From NCBI GenBank assembly GCA_946498095.1, contig CAMMMX010000014.1, forward strand, positions 1 to 64,000: 64,000 nucleotides of DNA, given 5' to 3'. A program made the translations under genes and the position numbers. The DNA is from an uncultured Clostridia bacterium. Its GTDB lineage: Bacteria > Bacillota > Clostridia > Oscillospirales > Ruminococcaceae. The first letter of the stretch is position 1. Each line of letters begins with the position of its first letter. Positions 56,847-64,000 of this stretch are shown here, piece by piece. A model generated the notes under the pieces. That model made no database searches, had not been told where the DNA came from, and worked only from the letters and a program-made list of their open reading frames with translations.

Positions 56847-57773
56847 TTATTTGCCAGAAGGCACTTGCCCCAGACGGATCATTTCGTCAATGGGGTGTTT
56901 GGCGCGAAGTCGCAGCGCCTCGTCCAGGACGATTTCGGCGCCGCCCTCACCGGTCAGGCATTGATACACGTCCATCAGTGTAGTCAAGCGCATATTCGCA
57001 CACATCAATTGCTTGCTCAGCAGATAGAAACGTTTGTCCGGTCGCTGAATACGGAGATAGTCTACGATGCTTTTTTCTGTGCCGATAATGCAGTCCTCAC
57101 CGCATTCCAGCGCGTAATGGATGATACCGGACGTCGAACCGATATAATCAGCGTAACGAAGAATTTCCGGGGGCAGCTCAGGATGCATCAGCACCTTGGC
57201 GTTCGGGTAGGCTTTCTTCATCTCCTCACAGTCTTGTACGGAAACAGAGGCATGTACTGGACACATGCCGTCCCACAGGATGATATTCTTGTCCTTGATC
57301 TGGGATTTGATATAGGAGCCGAGATTGCGGTCAGGTATAAAAAGGATATTCTGTGCATCAAGACGGCTGACGATCTGTAACGCGCTGGAGGAGGTTACGC
57401 AAACATCGCAAACTGCCTTGAGTTGCGTCGTAGTGTTGATATAGGCCACAATTTTGTGATCCGGATGCTGCGCGCGATAGGCGACAACCTGCTCAGGCGC
57501 GATCTGCTCCGCCATCGGACAGGTGGCCTGTGGGTGAGAGAGGATAACCTTTTTATCGGGGGAAAGGATCTTCACAGTGTCCGCCATGAAGCGGACGCCG
57601 CACATGATAACGGTTGCCTGGGGAAGCTTGGATGCAGCAACGGACAGCTGGAAGGAGTCGCCTGTTTCGTCGGCAATTTCAAGGATTTCCGGCGCCTGGT
57701 AGCTGTGTGCCAGGATACCTATGTCTTTTTCTTTTTTCAACTTCAGGATCTTATCCTGCAAATCTTTCATCAT
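56847..57773 (-). CDS. nadA: Quinolinate synthase
   Basis: Iron-sulfur enzyme that condenses iminoaspartate with DHAP to quinolinate for NAD synthesis; 308 residues, close to the short Thermotoga form. The three cluster ligands are present: C85 (ATCPMAEQ), C171 (GMCPVHA) and C258 (MCANMRL). Substrate-binding CVTSSSALQIV, MHPELPPEIL and GSTSGII follow the family, except HPEL for HPEC. nadB and nadC are not here, so either they lie elsewhere or iminoaspartate comes from another source. It is placed between two UroD-like genes. Confidence 0.94.
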   Translation of the reverse strand: MMKDLQDKILKLKKEKDIGILAHSYQAPEILEIADETGDSFQLSVAASKLPQATVIMCGVRFMADTVKILSPDKKVILSHPQATCPMAEQIAPEQVVAYRAQHPDHKIVAYINTTTQLKAVCDVCVTSSSALQIVSRLDAQNILFIPDRNLGSYIKSQIKDKNIILWDGMCPVHASVSVQDCEEMKKAYPNAKVLMHPELPPEILRYADYIGSTSGIIHYALECGEDCIIGTEKSIVDYLRIQRPDKRFYLLSKQLMCANMRLTTLMDVYQCLTGEGGAEIVLDEALRLRAKHPIDEMIRLGQVPSGK

Positions 57774-57809
57774 ATCATTTTCATTCCTTCATTAAATTGA
57801 TTCGGACTA

Positions 57810-58892
57810 TCATACCCTGCTGTTCCGGCCTGCTGCAAGAGAACCTTTCTGTACAGGAGGAAAGGTGTGGCATGAAAGCGTTTCACGGCTGGCCTGTGCC
57901 ATCGCGAGGATATTGGCGGCCGGCACATTAGGCAGAATTTCTTCATGACTGGGGGAGATAACGATGTTCGGTCCCAAAATTCCCCTCACCCGGTGAACCT
58001 CCCGCTTGATTTCCTCCGGTGTGGCGTTGACAAAAAAGGACTGTGCATCAATACCGCCGACGAAAGCAAGATTATCCTTAAACTGCTTCAGATGGTCTGC
58101 CGACATACCGGCGGCCTGTGCTTGGATCGGGTGAATGATATCTGCGCCGGCGTCAATCAGATCAGGGATAATACGATGGATGGAGCCGCAGGAATGCAGC
58201 ATAATTTTTTTACCGTATTTCTTTCCCACTGCGATTAAACGTTTCATAGACGGAAGAATAAACTTTCGAAAAAGTTCCGGAGAAACGAATAAGTCAAGCT
58301 GTGTGCCAAAATCGTTTCCGAAAAACATAACGTCAGCCCGATTCCCCAAGCCTTGAAAAAAGAGGTCGTTTGCCTCGACAAAAAAGTCGACGACGCGTTC
58401 TGTGAGGGCTTCCACGAGCGCCGGGTTTTCATACATCTTGATAAAGTAATTCTCCATCCCCAGAAAATCGCTGACAATATGAAAAAAACAGGCCCACATT
58501 CCAGTGAATACCATTTTATCCTGATGTTTGTCAATTTCCGCGTATACATCCGTAAAATCAAGGTATTTAGCCTGGGGCCAGGGGTATTTATCGAGTTCAT
58601 CAGGCGTTTCAGCCGGGGCAAAGCAGCCTTCGGCACTGAGGGTAAAACGGCCCTCCATTCCCCAAGCCGTATTGAACATAGGCGCGCCTTCAGGATGGCG
58701 GTAGCCGCTGTCTGCAACGATCCACCTGCAATCGTCTTGTAAGTAGTCGAATATGGCTTCACGGGTGGGGGGAACACCAAACGCGCTGGCGAATAACGGG
58801 ATCGTTGCGTCGTTGGGGTGTCCTGTCCACATTGCGCCTTCGCCGTTACCACGGCGGTTAAAAATTGCCGATACTTTTTCTCTCGAAGTCAT
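57810..58892 (-). CDS. Uroporphyrinogen decarboxylase-fold protein
   Basis: This 360-residue protein starts MTSREKVSAIFNRRGNGEG and has MLHSCGSIHRIIPDLID and AFVGGIDAQSFF plus NIVISPSHEEILPNVPA. It is a second, distinct UroD-like protein in the same cluster, again of methyltransferase type. The FFGNDFGTQLDLFVSPELFRKFI block is seen in family members from anaerobes with unknown substrates. No corrinoid protein gene is adjacent. Confidence 0.8.
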   Translation of the reverse strand: MTSREKVSAIFNRRGNGEGAMWTGHPNDATIPLFASAFGVPPTREAIFDYLQDDCRWIVADSGYRHPEGAPMFNTAWGMEGRFTLSAEGCFAPAETPDELDKYPWPQAKYLDFTDVYAEIDKHQDKMVFTGMWACFFHIVSDFLGMENYFIKMYENPALVEALTERVVDFFVEANDLFFQGLGNRADVMFFGNDFGTQLDLFVSPELFRKFILPSMKRLIAVGKKYGKKIMLHSCGSIHRIIPDLIDAGADIIHPIQAQAAGMSADHLKQFKDNLAFVGGIDAQSFFVNATPEEIKREVHRVRGILGPNIVISPSHEEILPNVPAANILAMAQASRETLSCHTFPPVQKGSLAAGRNSRV

Positions 58893-59065
58893 GAAAAGTC
58901 CCCTTTTCCCTCTTGATGGCTATCCTACCGACTATTATACCTTCTTTTCCAGGTGCCCGCAAGCCTTTTTCCTTGTCGGAGGCCTACTATGTGAAAAAAT
59001 AGAGGGCTGATGCGTGGTTTAGTAATCCTATCCATCCTATCTTGACGCCCCGTCATATATTTTGC

Positions 59066-59094
59066 TTGATAAAAAGAACGTTTACGGTTATAAT
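59066..59094 (+). promoter_or_regulatory. pfkA promoter
   Basis: TTGATA (59066-59071), 17-base spacer, TATAAT (59089-59094), about 50 bases before the ATG. Confidence 0.85.
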
Positions 59095-59142
59095 TTGTAA
59101 AGGGAAGATAAAAGCACGGAAGAAAGAAAAGGTGGGAACAGT

Positions 59143-60216
59143 ATGACCAGAATCGGAATTTTAACAAGCGGCGGCGACTGCCCGGGCTTGAATGCAACCA
59201 TCCGCGGGGTAGCGAAGGCGGTTTACCGCAATGTCAAGGATGCGCAGATCATTGGCATCGTGGATGGGTATCACGGTCTTATCCATGGGGAATACCATGC
59301 GATGCAGCCGTCTGATTTTTCGGGGATTCTGACTCGCGGCGGCACGATTCTCGGCACATCCCGCCAGCCGTATAAGCTGATGCGGGTGATCGGCGAGGAT
59401 AATGTCGATAAGGTCCGGAATATGAAAGAGAATTACCGCAAGATGAAGCTGGACTGCCTTCTGACACTAGGAGGAAACGGGACGCATAAGACCGCAAACT
59501 TGCTGTCGGAAGAGGGACTAAACGTGATTGGATTACCGAAAACGATCGATAATGATATCTACGGTACCGACGTCACATTCGGTTTCCATACCGCCGTTGA
59601 CATTGCGACCGAGGTGATCGACCGGTTGCATACAACTGCCTGCAGCCATAAACGGGTGATGGTTGTTGAAATTATGGGCAATAAGGCCGGCTGGCTGACG
59701 TTATATGCCGGGATTGCTGGCGGGGCCGACTGTATCGTGATTCCTGAAATTCCTTTTGACATCAAAAAGCTATGCCAGGGGATCGAAGAACGGATGGACG
59801 GAGGAAAGGCCTTCTCGATTGTCGCTGTGGCAGAGGGGGCAATGACCAAGCAGGAAGCGAAGCTGAAAAAGAAGGAGCGCGCGCGGCTGCGCGTAGAACA
59901 GGGAATCACCACATTGACCGAAACGATCGCGAAGCAGATTGGCGAGGCGACCGGGATAGAAACTCGCACAGTTGTGCCGGGACATATCCTGCGTGGCGGT
60001 AGCCCGTCGTCCTATGACCGGATTTTGGCGACGCAGTTCGGTGTCTACGCTGCACAGCTGATTGATCAAAAGATGTTTGGCGTTTCCGTAGCCATGGAAA
60101 ACGGTATTGTGACAGCGCATCCGTTATCTGAGGTGGCGGGTGTATCCAAGCTGGTGCCGCCGGACCATCAGATGATTACGGTAGCTAAGGATATTGGAAT
60201 CTGTTTCGGAGATTGA
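59143..60216 (+). CDS. pfkA: 6-phosphofructokinase, phosphoryl donor uncertain
   Basis: Phosphorylates fructose-6-phosphate, 357 residues. GGDCPGLNA near the N-terminus, GGNGTHKTA (110-118) and PKTIDND (132-138, catalytic Asp) are clear. Relative to E. coli PfkA the Mg-binding Asp103 is Asn112, Gly104 is kept as G113 (ATP-type), and Gly124 is Lys133 (PPi-type). So the donor could be ATP, PPi or both. The protein is longer than the 320-residue bacterial ATP enzyme. AAAGGTGGG precedes the ATG. Confidence 0.92.
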   Translation: MTRIGILTSGGDCPGLNATIRGVAKAVYRNVKDAQIIGIVDGYHGLIHGEYHAMQPSDFSGILTRGGTILGTSRQPYKLMRVIGEDNVDKVRNMKENYRKMKLDCLLTLGGNGTHKTANLLSEEGLNVIGLPKTIDNDIYGTDVTFGFHTAVDIATEVIDRLHTTACSHKRVMVVEIMGNKAGWLTLYAGIAGGADCIVIPEIPFDIKKLCQGIEERMDGGKAFSIVAVAEGAMTKQEAKLKKKERARLRVEQGITTLTETIAKQIGEATGIETRTVVPGHILRGGSPSSYDRILATQFGVYAAQLIDQKMFGVSVAMENGIVTAHPLSEVAGVSKLVPPDHQMITVAKDIGICFGD

Positions 60217-60236
60217 TTCGTCATAAAAATGGATAA

Positions 60237-60264
60237 CGCCTCCTGAGGTATATCCCAGGAGGCG
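60237..60264. other. Hairpin between pfkA and the next gene
   Basis: CGCCTCCTG (60237-60245) pairs with CAGGAGGCG (60256-60264). No T-run follows; the 3' arm contains an AGGAGG sequence just ahead of the next gene, so it could hide a ribosome binding site. Confidence 0.4.
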
Positions 60265-60284
60265 GGAAAGGGAGTGGCTCCTGT

Positions 60285-61418
60285 TTGTCAAAAGAGATGA
60301 TGGCGGATGACCGGGTCAGGCGTAATCCGTTCCTGACATTCCTGCGTTTTTTTCTTTATGTACTGATGATCGTGCTCACCCTGTGTGCAGGTGGATGGGC
60401 GGCGCTTCTTACATACGCGAACCAAAACGGCTCCTTACCTTCGTTTTACGGGTACAGCATATTTGTCTCAGATGAAGACGCAGGGACGCTTCCTGCGCGA
60501 ACGGTAGCTATTTTGGACGGGAATCATCTGGAGAATCTACAGATCGGGGATGATATCGTTTATCGTACGCGCGATACGACGGAACAGGAGCACCCGTATA
60601 CAGCAGCTACAGTCCAAGCTATGTTGCAGTCGGGAGATCCGCCGCAGCTTTTTGTCGACCAAGGCAATGGCCTGGAACAAGGCCGTATTTCCCTATTGCA
60701 GTCGCAGGTAGTTGGAAAGATTGTTTACAAAGACGCTGCCTGGGGTGCGGTACTGCTTTGGCTGCAAACGCCCGCTGGAATTTGTACAGCGTTGTTTACG
60801 CCCTTGGTCTTGTTGCTTTTATTCGAGGTTTTACGTTACAGCCTGTGTTACCGGAAACGTCTGAAGCAAATGGGGGAAGAGTCGGATGCTACAGATATGG
60901 ACACAGTAGAGGAAGGTTTGGCTGATGAGGAAGGGGCGGAGGATTCCGCCGCAGAGGCCAGGAAAACCGTTTCAACATCAAATGAGGAGGGGAGCGTCAG
61001 GGGGTCTCCCTGTTCCGCTGACGCTCAAGAAGCACCGGAGGACGCCAAAAGAGCGGAAGAGTCGGGGGTGGTTCAATTGGCGCAGGAGGCAGAACAGCAT
61101 ACAAACGACGATGAAGTTCTACAGGCTGCATTAGCGAGCAGGATGGAGAACGAAATGGAGGGGGATCCCATGGAGGTGGATAGGAAAACAGAAAAAACAG
61201 AACCTGCCCCCTCTGTTGAGGTGTTGTCTGCTGTGAAATCAGAACAAAGCGATGCTCCGGACAAAGACTTCCAGCTGGATGCATTGATAAAAAAGTATGA
61301 GAACTATCAAAAGATTCGGACAGAGATCGATGATTTATTACGATTTTTTGATAAAGCTGCCGAAACACAGGACACGTCAAAGGATCAGAGTGATGAGGGA
61401 AAAACGCCCACAAAATAA
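60285..61418 (+). CDS. Membrane protein resembling type I signal peptidase without the catalytic serine
   Basis: This 377-residue protein has an N-terminal membrane helix (about 17-45), an outside domain (50-160), a second helix (about 163-188) and a long acidic cytosolic tail (195-377) ending in a helical, charged segment. GYSIFVSDEDAGTLPARTVAIL, LQIGDDIVYRTR and VVGKIVYKDA follow the SipW-like signal peptidase fold. Where GSMEP with the serine is expected, DEDAGT is found, so peptidase activity is doubtful. The start is TTG 60285. Function unknown; a non-catalytic scaffold is one idea. Confidence 0.6.
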   Translation: MSKEMMADDRVRRNPFLTFLRFFLYVLMIVLTLCAGGWAALLTYANQNGSLPSFYGYSIFVSDEDAGTLPARTVAILDGNHLENLQIGDDIVYRTRDTTEQEHPYTAATVQAMLQSGDPPQLFVDQGNGLEQGRISLLQSQVVGKIVYKDAAWGAVLLWLQTPAGICTALFTPLVLLLLFEVLRYSLCYRKRLKQMGEESDATDMDTVEEGLADEEGAEDSAAEARKTVSTSNEEGSVRGSPCSADAQEAPEDAKRAEESGVVQLAQEAEQHTNDDEVLQAALASRMENEMEGDPMEVDRKTEKTEPAPSVEVLSAVKSEQSDAPDKDFQLDALIKKYENYQKIRTEIDDLLRFFDKAAETQDTSKDQSDEGKTPTK

Positions 61419-61457
61419 TGAGTGGGCTTGAGAGTATTGTGAAAGATTGCTGCTAGG

Positions 61458-61501
61458 AAAAGAGCCCATTACCGGAGTCTTCCAGGTAATGGGCTCTTTG
61501 A
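61458..61501. terminator. Bidirectional terminator between converging genes
   Basis: AAAGAGCCCATTACC (61459-61473) pairs with GGTAATGGGCTCTTT (61485-61499) over an 11-base loop. Confidence 0.8.
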
Positions 61502-61535
61502 TCGGTGTCTCAAATGTTTGAAACGGAAATTCTCT

Positions 61536-62507
61536 TTAGGGAAGGAACAGCAGGGACAGATAACCGGCTGCAAAAGACAGGGCGGTAACAAGAGCGGTAT
61601 AGATGACGATCACCTTGCTTTTTAAAACTCTTCCGAGCAGGATCACACCCGGTACCGAGATGGCCATGGTTGACCAAGTGAATGTCAGGGCGACAGCGGG
61701 GGAGATATCCTGCAACAACGTAATAATAGGCGCTACAGAAAAGATATCGGAATGAACGGGGATACCGACGAAAGCTGCTAAGGTAACGGAAAGTACACCG
61801 TTGTCGTTTACCAACTTGACGATGGAATTCACTGGAAGGAAAGCCATAATTGCCGAAGAAAGGACAACACCGAGAACGATATAAAGCCAGGACTTGCGGA
61901 ACACGTCCCAAGTATTCCAAAGCGATTCTCGCAGCCGCTGTCCCAATGTGTGTGGGTGTTCTGTATGGTGATGGTGGTGATCGTTATGTTCATATTCTTT
62001 TATTTGATGATCCAGTTTCAGGCATGACAGCACAAGTGAACTCGTAATGACGATGACCAGGGAGCAGACTGCGTAAATAAGCGTAAACTGCAATCCCGTT
62101 AAAGAGGAGAGGGAAATGAGCGCGGTGAGGTTTATCATAGAGGCGGAAGTATAGAAGCATAGACACACCGGCATCGGGACTCCCATGGCTGCGATTCCCA
62201 TCAGCACCGGGATGACGCTACAACTGCAAAAAGGGGATAACATCCCGATGACAATCGCCAGAGCGTAACCCCAGACGCTTTTCAATGAGGCGAGCTTATG
62301 CCGCAAACGGTCCATATGAATGAAGCTTTCCAGAAAAAAAACAACCGTCATTACGACCACAAGCAAAAGGAAAATATTGACCGTATCAACGATGATATGT
62401 CCGATGAATTCGTCCCAAGGGTCGGAAATGCCGATGCCAGCAATCAGCTTTTCAATCCATTCGCCGAAAAAGCCGTGGTTGTGTCCTGCGTGGAGATGTG
62501 TTTCCAT
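61536..62507 (-). CDS. Permease of the YraQ/ArsP (DUF318) family, His-rich
   Basis: Membrane protein of 323 residues with about eight helices. The motif FCSCSVIPVLMGI is the Cys signature of this permease family, which includes exporters of trivalent organoarsenicals. A His-rich N-terminus (HLHAGHNHG) and a central loop rich in His (DHHHHHTEHPH) could bind metal ions. The substrate is not known. It is a single gene with converging and upstream terminators. Confidence 0.85.
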   Translation of the reverse strand: METHLHAGHNHGFFGEWIEKLIAGIGISDPWDEFIGHIIVDTVNIFLLLVVVMTVVFFLESFIHMDRLRHKLASLKSVWGYALAIVIGMLSPFCSCSVIPVLMGIAAMGVPMPVCLCFYTSASMINLTALISLSSLTGLQFTLIYAVCSLVIVITSSLVLSCLKLDHQIKEYEHNDHHHHHTEHPHTLGQRLRESLWNTWDVFRKSWLYIVLGVVLSSAIMAFLPVNSIVKLVNDNGVLSVTLAAFVGIPVHSDIFSVAPIITLLQDISPAVALTFTWSTMAISVPGVILLGRVLKSKVIVIYTALVTALSFAAGYLSLLFLP

Positions 62508-62547
62508 ACCAATACCTTGTACCCTTCCTTAACATATTGCAGGCCTA

Positions 62548-62590
62548 AAAAAGAATTTGGACGGAAAGCAACGGCTTCCCGTCCAAATTG
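62548..62590 (-). terminator. Intrinsic terminator of ackA
   Basis: On the reverse strand AATTTGGACGG pairs with CCGTCCAAATT, followed by C and six T. Confidence 0.9.
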
Positions 62591-62624
62591 CCTGATGGCC
62601 GGCAGATGCCTATCATCCAGTTGT

Positions 62625-63833
62625 TTATTTTGAAATACATGCGAGGGTATCCCGCGCGATCAAAAGTTCTTCGTTGGTCGGGATGATCCATACGTCTACC
62701 TTAGAGTCGGGAGAAGAGATGCGTCCTATCTGATGGTTGTATTTCTCGTTGGCCGTTTCGTCAAACTTCAGACCAAGGAAGTCCATATCGGAGCAGACAT
62801 TTTTGCGCATAATAGAGGCGTTCTCGCCGATGCCGCCTGTGAATACCACCGCGTCCAGGCCGTTCATCGCAGCTGCGTAGGAACCGATGTATTTTTTGAC
62901 CTGGTAGTGCATCAAATCCAGCGCATACTGGGCGCGCGCCTCGCCCTTTTCCGCTGCGGCAACTAAGTCGCGATGATCGCTGGTGAACCCTGAAATTCCC
63001 AAGAAGCCGGACGTCTTGTTGAGTACATCGCTCATCTGCTTGGGAGACAGGTTTTCCTTTTCGGACAGATATAGAACCACGGAGGGATCCACACTACCGC
63101 TACGGGTACCCATCAACAGCCCATCCAACGGAGTAAAGCCCATCGAAGTGTCAACCGATTTACCGCCGTTGACCGCACAGATGGAGGAGCCATTGCCCAG
63201 ATGACAGGTAACAATTTTCAGTTGGGACAGATCCCGCCCGGTTACCTGTGCGTATTTCTGGCTGACAAAGCGGTGCGAAGTACCATGGAAACCGTAACGG
63301 CGAATGTGATATTTTTCGTAGTATTCGAATGGAACGCCGAACAGGAACGCCTTTTGTGGCATGGTCTGATGGAACGCGGTGTCGAATACGACGACCTGTG
63401 GGACGTTCTTGTCCAGGACTCTCTGGCAAGCGCGGATGGCCTGGATATGAGCCGGATTATGTAGTGGTGCAAGCTCAGACAGCCCTTCTATTTTCGCAAT
63501 GACGTCTTCGTTTACCAGCGTTGACTCAGCGAACAGCTCCGCTCCCTGTACGATTCGGTGCCCCACTGCGGAAATCTCATTCATGCTTTCAATGACAGAC
63601 GCTTCGGATTTCGTCATCGCCTCGACAACTTTTTCGAATGCCTGTACATGTGTCGGGAAATTGCAGTCCTGCTTCAGCTCCCTGCCGTCAAAAGTCTTAT
63701 GCGAGATTTTCCCGCCCTTTGTTCCGATACGTTCGCAATTTCCTTTGGCAATGACACTCTCGTTCTCCATGTCGATCAATTGGTATTTCAGAGACGAGCT
63801 GCCTGCGTTGATGACCAGTATTTGCAAACTCAA
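62625..63833 (-). CDS. ackA: Acetate kinase
   Basis: ASKHA-fold kinase of 402 residues that makes ATP and acetate from acetyl phosphate. NAGSSSLKYQLI at the N-terminus, FDTAFHQTMP, GFHGTSHR and HLGNGSSICAV, and FTGGIGENA near the C-terminus are characteristic. pta is not downstream and would have to lie elsewhere. It supplies substrate-level ATP beside the sodium ATP synthase. Confidence 0.97.
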   Translation of the reverse strand: MSLQILVINAGSSSLKYQLIDMENESVIAKGNCERIGTKGGKISHKTFDGRELKQDCNFPTHVQAFEKVVEAMTKSEASVIESMNEISAVGHRIVQGAELFAESTLVNEDVIAKIEGLSELAPLHNPAHIQAIRACQRVLDKNVPQVVVFDTAFHQTMPQKAFLFGVPFEYYEKYHIRRYGFHGTSHRFVSQKYAQVTGRDLSQLKIVTCHLGNGSSICAVNGGKSVDTSMGFTPLDGLLMGTRSGSVDPSVVLYLSEKENLSPKQMSDVLNKTSGFLGISGFTSDHRDLVAAAEKGEARAQYALDLMHYQVKKYIGSYAAAMNGLDAVVFTGGIGENASIMRKNVCSDMDFLGLKFDETANEKYNHQIGRISSPDSKVDVWIIPTNEELLIARDTLACISK

Positions 63834-63870
63834 ACACCCCTAAATAATGGCAGGCGGACAACAACGCAAG

Positions 63871-63895
63871 ACCGGCGCAACATTTATGCGCCGGT
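63871..63895. other. Perfect 9-bp hairpin in the ackA leader
   Basis: ACCGGCGCA (63871-63879) pairs with TGCGCCGGT (63887-63895). On the ackA transcript it falls about 40 bases before the start codon and has no T-run. Confidence 0.5.
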
Positions 63896-63920
63896 TTCGC
63901 CTACAGCCGACTGCTTGACA

Positions 63921-63949
63921 TTCTAATCTACTATCTTATATTATTACAA
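63921..63949 (-). promoter_or_regulatory. Probable ackA promoter
   Basis: On the reverse strand TTGTAA (63944-63949), a 17-base spacer and TTAGAA (63921-63926), in AT-rich DNA. Confidence 0.6.
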
Positions 63950-64000
63950 TATACGTAAAAATTCAAGCCCCCGTCTTTAAAAATCAGTACTTTGTACATA

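Overview
The window looks like chromosome from a moderately G+C-rich anaerobic member of Clostridia (Bacillota). The grounds are the gene order (rpmG-secE-nusG-rplKAJL, a complete atp operon), a pyruvate phosphate dikinase of clostridial type, FeoAB with a small Cys-rich partner, several UroD-fold methyltransferase-like proteins, strong AGGAGG ribosome binding sites with frequent GTG/TTG starts, and textbook TTGACA-N17-TATAAT promoters. There is no rRNA or tRNA here, so the genus is not resolved. Nearly all of the window is ordinary core chromosome. The accessory parts are the left edge (1-1200) and an AT-rich stretch at about 41600-47300.

Layout. 1-1200: right end of a decayed IS3-family element and a GNAT remnant. 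1225-1704: an uncharacterised gene with its own promoter and operator-like palindrome. 1975-13152: lon, engB, lysA, murD, two tandem M42 peptidases, a GNAT enzyme, a PLP lyase of the methionine gamma-lyase/aluminium-resistance family and a UroD-like protein. 13702-18122: a divergent type IIA topoisomerase pair. 18372-23040: a GNAT enzyme, then rpmG, secE, nusG, rplK, rplA, the L10 leader, rplJ and rplL; a terminator follows rplL and rpoB is absent. 23262-30211: atpI-B-E-F-H-A-G-D-C, whose c subunit carries the full sodium-binding signature.

30524-36568 is an envelope-stress module: response regulator, intramembrane-type histidine kinase, VanY-like carboxypeptidase, and an ABC ATPase with a large double-FtsX permease. 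Two TGACR-N4-TGTCA sites lie in front of its regulator and its effector genes. 37241-41408: metY behind a long leader, and ppdK. 41740-47230: an esterase remnant, a subtilase remnant and two intact ABC exporters, probably the remains of a peptide maturation and export locus. 47381-49391: a PlsC-like acyltransferase and a GT4 glycosyltransferase. 49657-50337: a winged-helix regulator with an operator over its start site. 50753-53296: feoA-feoB-Cys-rich protein.

53389-58892, reverse strand: CE7 esterase, MTA/SAH nucleosidase, iron-sulfur-flavoprotein-like reductase, UroD-like protein, stand-alone nadA, UroD-like protein. 59143-61418: pfkA with an unusual active-site combination and a membrane protein resembling signal peptidase without its serine. 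61536-63833, reverse strand: a His-rich permease and ackA.

Taken together the genes suggest a fermenter that saves energy through pyrophosphate-linked steps (PPDK, possibly PFK), acetate kinase and a sodium-driven ATP synthase, with active sulfur and methyl-group metabolism (MetY, MTAN, PLP lyase, three UroD-like proteins). The most interesting points are the sodium signature, the repeated operator in the envelope module, the decayed subtilase beside two intact exporters, and recurrent promoter-proximal hairpins with T-runs upstream of several genes.
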